Assembly (NCBI GenBank): GCA_050304175.1 | Contig: JBNLDE010000046.1 | Coordinates: 1-51,927, forward strand | Reading direction: 5' to 3' | DNA length: 51,927 nucleotides | Source of the DNA: JAIOIW01 sp050304175 | GTDB lineage: Bacteria; Pseudomonadota; Alphaproteobacteria; Rhizobiales; Rhizobiaceae | Part shown: one piece after another, positions 7,772 through 14,060 of the stretch | How the letters are laid out: each line of letters begins with the position of its first letter | Position numbering within the stretch: the first letter of the stretch is position 1 | Translations under genes and position numbers: made by a program | The notes under the pieces: generated by a model | The model's input: the letters and a program-made list of their open reading frames with translations, nothing else | The model's database searches: none | Told to the model about the DNA's origin: nothing

Positions 7772-9321
7772 TACGCAGCCTCCCTTTCGAAGAAATGGGC
7801 AAGCACATTTTCCTCCGTGAGTTGGTCGGCCTGCAGTTCGGCCTGGATGCGACCGCGATAGAACACGTAGGCGCGCGTGGTCAGGTGAAGGATTTCGGGC
7901 AGATCCGAGGAAATCAGCACGATAGCGGTGCCGCTCTTTGCCAACCCCACGATGAATTCGTAGATCGACGCGCGCGTGCCGACATCTACGCCGACCGTCG
8001 GTTCGTCGAACACAATCAGATCGTAGGCACGTGTCAGGCTGCGGGCGAGCATCGCCTTTTGCTGGTTGCCGCCTGAGAAATGATCGACGGCGCGCTCGAT
8101 GCGAGGCGGCGACAGGTTCAGACGTTCCGCAAGCGCCATCACGGCTTGCGCCTCGCCTGAACGATCGAGAATGAAACCGTTCGAGAACGGCGCGATATCG
8201 AGTGAAGCAAGGGCAACATTCTCGCGCACCGAACGCATCATCATCAGCCCTTCGTTACGCCGGTCAGCCGGCAGGTAAAGAAAGCCGGCGCGGATGTTGC
8301 GCCGCGGATTGTTGCCGGTAATGTCGCGCCCCTTGAGCGCTACGGTGCCGGAGGTAATCGACCCTGCACCAAAGCAGGCCTGCATCAGTTCCGACTTTCC
8401 GGACCCAACAAGCCCCGCCATGCCGACGATCTCGCCGGCGCGCACAGTCATGGAAGCGTCGACGACGGTCTCGCCAGAAGTTGTCAGGTTTCGTACATCG
8501 AGGACGGGCTCGCCGGGCTCGCCAAGATTGAGCGCCGGAAAGATGCTACCGACTACCCGGCCGGTCATCAGGCGGACGAGATCGTCCTCGGACGCGGTTT
8601 TCGCATCGACCGTGTCGATGTAGCGGCCGTCGCGCAGTACGGTGATGCGGTCGCCGATGCGCCGGATCTCGGCCATGCGGTGGGTGATGTAGACGATGCC
8701 GACCCCGCGTTCTGTCAATTGCCCGATCAGTTCGAACAGGTGATCGGTCTCGTGATTTGTCAGTGAGGCCGTCGGCTCATCGAGAATGAGGACGGACAGG
8801 TCGGAGCGGAACGCCTTGGCGATCTCGACCATCTGCTGTTCGGCGCGCGTCAGTTGATCGACGCGTTGCTCGGGCTTCAGCGCGAACCCCAGTTCGTTCA
8901 GGATTTCCAGCGCCTCACGGCGGATGCGGGGGCGATCGGTGAAACCGGCACGGGTGTGTTCTGCGCCGAGAAACAGGTTTTCCTCGACCGTCATCTGCGG
9001 GATCAAGGAGAATTCCTGGAAGACCGCCGAGATGCCGTAGCCGCGCGCGTCGTGCACCGAGTGTAGCGTCACGGGCTCGCCGCGAAAGAGGATCCGGCCG
9101 GCGCTCGGCTGATTGGCGCCGGCCAGAATGGAGATGAGGGTGGACTTGCCTGCGCCGTTCTCCCCGAACAGCACGTGCACTTCGCCGGGATAAAGGTCAA
9201 AATTCACAGCATCCAATGCCCTGACACCGGGATAGTCCTTGGTGACGGCTATCGTCTGCAGCAGGGGAGATGCCGCCGCCGGCTGCATCCCTTCTTGCCT
9301 GTTTGCGATTGAATTTGACAT
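7771..9321 (-). CDS. ABC transporter ATP-binding protein with two nucleotide-binding domains (RbsA-like)
   Basis: A 516-residue double ATPase of the ribose-type importers. N-terminal domain: Walker A GENGAGKST (about residues 54-62), a degenerate signature LTRAEQQMVE, Walker B LSVLILDEPTASL. C-terminal domain: degenerate Walker A GLVGSGKSEL, signature FSGGNQQKAML and Walker B YDLIVFDEPTVGVD. The second Walker B lies before a Gly-rich GVDVGTRASIYEFI, typical of RbsA. It energises import through the adjacent permease. It begins 19 bp after the binding-protein gene, with only a weak ribosome site, and runs into the permease by a 1-bp TAATG overlap. Confidence 0.92.
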   Translation of the reverse strand: MSNSIANRQEGMQPAAASPLLQTIAVTKDYPGVRALDAVNFDLYPGEVHVLFGENGAGKSTLISILAGANQPSAGRILFRGEPVTLHSVHDARGYGISAVFQEFSLIPQMTVEENLFLGAEHTRAGFTDRPRIRREALEILNELGFALKPEQRVDQLTRAEQQMVEIAKAFRSDLSVLILDEPTASLTNHETDHLFELIGQLTERGVGIVYITHRMAEIRRIGDRITVLRDGRYIDTVDAKTASEDDLVRLMTGRVVGSIFPALNLGEPGEPVLDVRNLTTSGETVVDASMTVRAGEIVGMAGLVGSGKSELMQACFGAGSITSGTVALKGRDITGNNPRRNIRAGFLYLPADRRNEGLMMMRSVRENVALASLDIAPFSNGFILDRSGEAQAVMALAERLNLSPPRIERAVDHFSGGNQQKAMLARSLTRAYDLIVFDEPTVGVDVGTRASIYEFIVGLAKSGTAIVLISSDLPEILHLTTRAYVFYRGRIQAELQADQLTEENVLAHFFEREAA

Positions 9322-9340
9322 GGCCCGACTGCCGCTTCCG

Positions 9341-10414
9341 TTAATCGACCGAGAAGACCGGGCGGAAGCCGGCCGGTGCCAGTGTCGAGGAAGGATCGAA
9401 GTCGCTGTGATTTTCCTGTGTCACGACATGGAGCGCCGGGCCGACATGTTTCAGATAGTCCTTGCCTTCCAGAATGCGCACGGCTTGGTCGACCGCAATG
9501 CGGCCCTGGACAGCGGTGGAATCAGTCGGCGCGGCGAGGATCTGGCCGCGGGCAATGCCCTGATCCACGCCAGGCGTGTAGTAGTAGGAAACAATCTTGA
9601 CCTGGTCGGTCAGGCCGCGCGAACGCAGGATCGGTACCGCCGCCTCAGCCGTCACCGCGGTCCCGACGATATAGGCGAGATCCGGATATGCCTCGAGCGT
9701 GTCCTCGACCAACTTTGCTTGTACTTCCTTGCCGGTATCGCCATACTTGGTGTCAACCAATTCAATGGCACTGCCTTTGATTGCGCCTTGGAATCCGTTG
9801 TTTCCGGCTTCCACCCAACCAGCACCTGCCGGACCCGGGAACCAGGCAACCTTGGCAGGTTTGCCGTCCGCCGGATGCAGGCTGGCAAGATACTCGCCGG
9901 CCTTCGCGCCCATTTCGCCAAAAGAGACCAGCGATTTGGCCGAAATCTTGTCGGACGACATGCCGTTGATGACGTCGATCACCGGGATGTTCTTGCTGGC
10001 AAGTTCCGCGACGAGGTTGTTCAAACCGTCATAGGAGATCGCGCCGATGATGACCGCGTCTGCACCAGCCGAAACGCAGTCCTCGATTTGCGAAATCTGG
10101 TTGTTGAGTTCGGTGTAGCCGCCGGCTTCCACCACGTTGACCTTCACGCCCTCGCGCTTGGCTTCTTCGGTGATGCCGTAGTCGACGCCGAGCCAGTAAG
10201 CGTCCTTCATGTGCGGGAAGGACACGCAGAGGTCCCATTTCTTTTCCGCTTTTTCGAGCGGCGTGTAATCCGTGGATGTGCGCGGGCTCGCCATGTCGAA
10301 GGGCGGATCCCAGACTTCCACCGGATAGGGATACCACTCCTTGGCCGTTGCGCTGCCGGACATGGCGAGCGCGACTGCCGCCGATGCACTCAATGCAGTG
10401 AGCAAGTGTTTCAT
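9341..10414 (-). CDS. TorT-like periplasmic substrate-binding protein
   Basis: A 357-residue exported protein with a cleavable signal (MKHLLTALSASAAVALAMSG, cleavage near residue 24). The mature part resembles TorT, the periplasmic binding-protein-fold partner of the TorS sensor: EVWDPPFDM, KKWDLCVSFPHMKDAYWLGV, EAGGYTELNNQISQIEDC and AIIGA-type segments. Here it is the first gene of an ABC importer operon and not next to tor genes, so it most likely serves as the transporter's binding protein. The ATG at 10412-10414 has GGAGG 7 bases upstream; the longer open frame lacks a ribosome site. Ligand unknown; 5-oxoproline or a related compound is inferred from the downstream oxoprolinase genes. 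Confidence 0.8.
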   Translation of the reverse strand: MKHLLTALSASAAVALAMSGSATAKEWYPYPVEVWDPPFDMASPRTSTDYTPLEKAEKKWDLCVSFPHMKDAYWLGVDYGITEEAKREGVKVNVVEAGGYTELNNQISQIEDCVSAGADAVIIGAISYDGLNNLVAELASKNIPVIDVINGMSSDKISAKSLVSFGEMGAKAGEYLASLHPADGKPAKVAWFPGPAGAGWVEAGNNGFQGAIKGSAIELVDTKYGDTGKEVQAKLVEDTLEAYPDLAYIVGTAVTAEAAVPILRSRGLTDQVKIVSYYYTPGVDQGIARGQILAAPTDSTAVQGRIAVDQAVRILEGKDYLKHVGPALHVVTQENHSDFDPSSTLAPAGFRPVFSVD

Positions 10415-10550
10415 GTTTGTGCCTCCAGATGTCTGCGGACCGTCGTGGCCCGCTTCGCCGACCGCCGCCGGAAGGACGGTCAGAAGATGAAAGAACGAGG
10501 CAAGGGAAATGTAAAATACGAATATCACGGAAAATTATTCTGTTTTTTTG

Positions 10551-10568
10551 ATTTTGCATGTGCAAAAT
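10551..10568. promoter_or_regulatory. perfect palindrome in the divergent regulator/transporter region
   Basis: ATTTTGCA-TG-TGCAAAAT: two perfect 8-bp arms with a 2-bp centre. It lies in the 332-bp space (10415-10746) between the divergently transcribed binding-protein gene and the LysR gene, 137 bp from the former and 179 bp from the latter. It is an obvious operator candidate for the LysR protein or another dimeric regulator. The rest of this gap is A/T-rich near 10510-10560, and a second TTGCAA-containing stretch occurs at about 10714-10730 just before the LysR gene; I see no gene there. Confidence 0.55.
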
Positions 10569-10746
10569 AGTTGCACGCCTAGATTTTAGGCATCGCTACA
10601 CAGGAGTGGCACCAGATCGCCCGGAGGACTAGATCTTTTAGAGATTGAGAACGAAAGGGACGCGAGGAAAGTGGGTGCTGCGATGCAATAATGCCGCGAA
10701 ATCTTGCAATGTGGTATACAAAAAAGAAATAAGGAATATCTGAAAA

Positions 10747-11664
10747 ATGAATGAGCCATCCATTCGACAGATCCGCTACTTCATTGCGGTCGCCAATATG
10801 GGTCAGGTCTCCCGCGCGGCGATGGAGCTCAACGTCTCGCAGTCGGCAGTCACGACGGCGGTCAAGCATCTGGAGGAAATAGTCGGCGCGCCGTTGTTCA
10901 ACCGCCATGCGGGCGGCGTGGCGCTGACCTATGAAGGCAATATTTTCCTCGACCATGCCCGGCGCATCATGGCGGCGGTTGACGAGGCCGTGCGCTCGCC
11001 TCGCCGCCTGCGCGACGATGTCAGCGGTACTTTGCGGCTGGCGATGACCTACACGGTCGCGGGCTATTTCCTCCCGCCCTTCATAGAACGCTTCGCACGT
11101 GCCTTTCCGAGCGTCGCGCTGCAACTGACCGAGGCGCCAAGAAGCGCCATCGAGGATGGCCTGGTATCGGGGACTTTCGATCTCGCGGTGATGCTGACAT
11201 CGAACATCCTGGACCAGGAAGGCTTGGCTTACGAAACACTGCTGCAGTCACGACGCCGGTTATGGCTGTCATCGCAACACCCCCTGCTCGAACAGCCGTC
11301 CGTAAGCCTCTCCGATGTCGCCAGCGAACCTTATATTATGCTCACGGTCGACGAGGCGTCCAATACGGCGCAGCGCTACTGGAACCGCACCAGTTACCGC
11401 CCCAAGACGATATTTCGCACCTCTTCAGTCGAAGCGGTGCGCTCCATGGTCGCTAACGGTATGGGCATCACGATCCTGTCCGACATGGTCTACCGGCCCT
11501 GGTCGCTTGACGGCCGCCGTGTCGAAGTCACCTCGTTGGCCGACCGTATTCCGACCATGGATGTCGGACTCGCATGGGCGGCCAACGTTGAGCAAAACAA
11601 GGCTGTTTCGGCATTCCGGGAATTCATGCATATCGGAGATGAGTCGCACGCGGGTCCAGCGTGA
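10747..11664 (+). CDS. LysR-family transcriptional regulator
   Basis: A 305-residue LysR-type regulator. The winged helix-turn-helix is at residues 5-62 (IRQIRYFIAVANMGQVSRAA, VSQSAVTTAVKHLEEIVGAPLFNRH); the remainder is the substrate-binding-like effector domain starting near SGTLRLAMTYTVAGYFLPP. It is transcribed away from the ABC/oxoprolinase operon, the classical arrangement for a LysR regulator and its target. AAGGA lies 11-15 bases before ATG. Its 3' end abuts remnants of a TRAP transporter, so it could alternatively have belonged to that lost system. Effector unknown. Confidence 0.9.
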   Translation: MNEPSIRQIRYFIAVANMGQVSRAAMELNVSQSAVTTAVKHLEEIVGAPLFNRHAGGVALTYEGNIFLDHARRIMAAVDEAVRSPRRLRDDVSGTLRLAMTYTVAGYFLPPFIERFARAFPSVALQLTEAPRSAIEDGLVSGTFDLAVMLTSNILDQEGLAYETLLQSRRRLWLSSQHPLLEQPSVSLSDVASEPYIMLTVDEASNTAQRYWNRTSYRPKTIFRTSSVEAVRSMVANGMGITILSDMVYRPWSLDGRRVEVTSLADRIPTMDVGLAWAANVEQNKAVSAFREFMHIGDESHAGPA

Positions 11665-11832
11665 TCTGGGCCCTTCTTTGGACCGCTGGAGTCGAAGGGG
11701 GTCACCGTCCAGCGGCTGTCACCCGAGGAACGCGCCACGTTTCGCGCACGGTCGGAGCCGGTCTATCATTCCGGCCTGATGCCGGAGGACGATGTGAAAG
11801 TATGGACCGATCTTTCGGCCAAGACCCGCTGA
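11665..11832 (+). pseudogene. dctP remnant: C-terminal end of a TRAP transporter binding protein
   Basis: Directly after the LysR stop, and in the same frame, there is an open stretch of about 55 codons with no start codon, reading LESKGVTVQRLSPEERATFR and then ARSEPVYHSGL through to TGA at 11830-11832. This is the typical C-terminal tail of DctP proteins (…V-x-x-LSPEERAAF-x-x-A-x-x-PVY…). The first roughly 280 residues are missing, so the gene is broken. It is followed 51 bp later by a dctQ-like start, as in normal dctPQM operons. The break point lies in about 11660-11690. Confidence 0.6.
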
Positions 11833-11883
11833 TTCCCCGGGGGTCGCCTCCAAGGGGCGGCCCGCGCCAATGAGGACGCTGCA

Positions 11884-12095
11884 ATGAAACGCCTGATCCT
11901 GAGCCTGGATGCCGCCTTGCATGCGATAGTACGCCGTGCTGCGGCGCTGACACTGGCACTCATGTTCCTGACCGTGATGATCCAGGTCATAGCCCGCTAT
12001 GCCTTCTCCGCTCCGCCGGTTTGGACCGAGGACGTGGCGCGCTACATGATGGTCTGGACCGGGCTGACCTTCGGCACGGCGAGTTTCAAGACATT
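11884..12095 (+). pseudogene. dctQ remnant: N-terminal half of a TRAP transporter small permease
   Basis: Begins with ATG after a GAGGA ribosome site. The first about 65 residues (LTLALMFLTVMIQVIARYAF, PPVWTEDVARYMMVWTGLTFG) match the start of DctQ small permeases: one and a half membrane helices and the conserved W-x-E-x-x-ARY motif. Similarity stops near 12090; the frame then runs through sequence that is antisense to the downstream side of the nitroreductase gene and ends at 12225 without the remaining helices. No dctM follows. The truncated gene marks one edge of the arsenite island. Confidence 0.65.
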
Positions 12096-12139
12096 TTGCC
12101 GATCACCAAACCAAAGCTGGCCTGGCTTGGTGGCGACGA

Positions 12140-12730
12140 TCAAGGGTTTCCCACAACCGGTGGCGAGAACACCGAGAGGACCTCGTCGGGAGAACGTCTG
12201 GGCAATTGCTTCGGCTCACCCTTGAAGGTGCCGAGCGCCACGAACGCGACGAGGTGTTCGGTGTCCGACAAGGCGAATGCGCGCCGCAGGGCGTTGCTCC
12301 GGACGCGGGCACCGCTGACCGTCTTACCGCGGAATCCCTGTGCCTCGGCCGCCAGCAACAGGTTCTGCAGCGCACCGCCGACCGCGATCCATTGCTCGTG
12401 AGGCGGAACCTGCGGGTTGTCGTCCGCGATGGTGGCAATCAGCGCGATCAGGCAGGGCCCGTTCAGCGCACGTTCGCGCGTGCTCGCCAGGTAGTCTTCG
12501 CCCGCGCCCTCATTCGCCTCGATGGCGGCGGCAACGAACGTGCTGGCCAATTCATCGCGCCGGTCGTCTGGAATGTAGACGAAACGCGCGGGCGCCAGCC
12601 GGCCATGGTCGGGTCCGGCGCAGGCGGCGCGCACCATCTCCCGGATCTGGTCAGGATCCGGCCCGGGCGCCGCAAGGTATTTTGGCGAAACGGACCGCCG
12701 GGCGCAGATCCTTTCGATGATGTCTGTCAA
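12140..12730 (-). CDS. nitroreductase-family protein
   Basis: A 196-residue FMN-dependent nitroreductase-like protein (YdjA-like small type). Seen: the N-terminal FMN-phosphate site IERICARRSVSPKYL (residues 4-18), a GPDHGRLAPARFVYI segment (about 38-52) and WIAVGGALQNLLLAAEAQGF (about 114-133). It overlaps the moeA stop by 4 bp and is the last gene of the arsenite oxidase transcription unit. Physiological substrate unknown; members reduce nitroaromatics or quinones with NAD(P)H. Its place next to moeA could be incidental. Confidence 0.8.
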   Translation of the reverse strand: MTDIIERICARRSVSPKYLAAPGPDPDQIREMVRAACAGPDHGRLAPARFVYIPDDRRDELASTFVAAAIEANEGAGEDYLASTRERALNGPCLIALIATIADDNPQVPPHEQWIAVGGALQNLLLAAEAQGFRGKTVSGARVRSNALRRAFALSDTEHLVAFVALGTFKGEPKQLPRRSPDEVLSVFSPPVVGNP

Positions 12731-14004
12731 TAATCGACGGGCTCCAGTTCAAGTCGGTCTCCCAGTCTGATCCGGGCCATGTCCGGTGGCAAGACCGCAA
12801 TGGCGCGCGCGTGCGCGAACGGGTGCAGGCTTGCCGACGAGCCGCGCCCGAGCTGTTCCACGATCGGCCGACCGAATTCGTCATGGCGGGTCCATGTGAC
12901 CGGCGCGTATTCCGTTCGCCCGGTCTTGCGCTCGAGCGCGAAGCCGGACACGGCCTCGATCGAACTGTCTTCGAACGGCTTCAATCCCGCAGACACGCGG
13001 ATGGCTGGCCAGGCGATCTTCATGAAGGTGATCGCCGCCGCGTAGGGATTGCCCGGCAAGCCGACGAACAGGGATTGCCCCAACTTGCCCACGGTGACCG
13101 GTTTGCCCGGTCTCATGGCGACCTTGAGAACTTCCAGGTCCGCCGCTTCACGCTCGAGAACGTCCAGCATGTGGTCTTCCTCACCAGCTGAAACGCCGCC
13201 GGTCGTGACCAGGATGTCGCATTCGCGCGCGGCGCGGGCCACCATCTCGCGGATGCGCACCGCGTTATCGTCGACGATCCCGTAGTCGATCGTCTGGATC
13301 CATGGTCTTTGGAGGCGTGACCGCAGAAAATAGCGGTTCGAGTTGAAGATCTGTCCCGCTCGCAGCGGTTGACCGGGCTCCGCCAGTTCGCTGCCGGTGG
13401 AGATCAGGCCGATCCGGACCTTGCCCCTGACATCGACGCTCGCGACACCGGCGGCGGCGAGCACCGCGATGTGCCGGGGCGTCAGCAGCTCTCCCGACGC
13501 AACGATCTCACAGCCAGTTGCAACATCCTCGCCGGCGCGACGGATATGTTTTCCAATAACCGGAGGGTCGCGAACGACGATCTCGTCGCCGATCCTCTCA
13601 CAATACTCCTGCATGATGACGGCATCCGCGCCTTGCGGAACCCGCGCGCCGGTCATAATGCGCGCGGCCGCACCGGGCTCGAGCGCGCGGTGGAGCCGGG
13701 AGCCGGCGACGATGCGTTGCAAAACCGGCAACACCCAGGGCCCGGTGCCGGCAAACGACCGGACCGAAACCGCGTAGCCATCCATGGCCGAATTGTCGAA
13801 GGGCGGTATGTTGACCGGGGACGAGATGGCCGATGCAAGCACGCGTTCGTTGGCTTCAAGAAGAGGAAGCGTTTCGGTCGACGCGACGGGTGACGCCGCG
13901 CGATACGCCTTTTGCGCGGCAACATCAACAGGCAGCACCTCACCAGTCTTGCCGGCGGAACAAATGTCGGAAAAGCCCCGCGGCTTCGGGCGCTGAACAA
14001 TCAT
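12727..14004 (-). CDS. moeA: molybdopterin molybdenumtransferase MoeA
   Basis: A 425-residue MoeA, which inserts molybdate into adenylylated molybdopterin in the last steps of molybdenum cofactor synthesis. Motifs: PPFDNSAMDGYAV, RIMTGARVPQGADAVIMQE, the cofactor-binding ILVTTGGVSAGEEDHM and FVGLPGNPYAAA. The frame is open up to 14145, but that part is antisense to a terminator hairpin and the aioA tail; ATG at 14002-14004 has GGAG six bases upstream, directly after the terminator. A moeA copy is a regular member of arsenite oxidase clusters of alphaproteobacteria, supplying Mo cofactor to AioA. It is separated from aioA by 56 bp and overlaps the nitroreductase gene by 4 bp. Confidence 0.93.
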   Translation of the reverse strand: MIVQRPKPRGFSDICSAGKTGEVLPVDVAAQKAYRAASPVASTETLPLLEANERVLASAISSPVNIPPFDNSAMDGYAVSVRSFAGTGPWVLPVLQRIVAGSRLHRALEPGAAARIMTGARVPQGADAVIMQEYCERIGDEIVVRDPPVIGKHIRRAGEDVATGCEIVASGELLTPRHIAVLAAAGVASVDVRGKVRIGLISTGSELAEPGQPLRAGQIFNSNRYFLRSRLQRPWIQTIDYGIVDDNAVRIREMVARAARECDILVTTGGVSAGEEDHMLDVLEREAADLEVLKVAMRPGKPVTVGKLGQSLFVGLPGNPYAAAITFMKIAWPAIRVSAGLKPFEDSSIEAVSGFALERKTGRTEYAPVTWTRHDEFGRPIVEQLGRGSSASLHPFAHARAIAVLPPDMARIRLGDRLELEPVDY

Positions 14005-14016
14005 CATGCACTCCAT

Positions 14017-14048
14017 GAAAAAGGCCCGCCGCGCGTATCGCGGCGGGC
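14017..14048 (-). terminator. Rho-independent terminator after aioA, in front of moeA
   Basis: On the minus strand, a perfect 10-bp GC stem (GCCCGCCGCG/CGCGGCGGGC, 14024-14033 with 14039-14048, 5-nt loop) is followed by CTTTTTC. It lies 12 bp past the aioA stop codon (14061) and just before the moeA ribosome site. It should end most aioBA transcripts and leave a smaller read-through for moeA and the nitroreductase. Confidence 0.8.
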
Positions 14049-14060
14049 GCATCCGGCAGG

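Noticed and set aside
9341..10414. TorT homologue as evidence of a TMAO respiratory system
   Set aside because: No torS, torR or TMAO reductase is near; the molybdoenzyme further along is AioA and is paired with a Rieske subunit and aioXSR.
10590..10620. TGGCACCAGATCGCC near 10599 as a second sigma-54 promoter
   Set aside because: The -24 half fits but the -12 half (CGCC for TTGC) does not.
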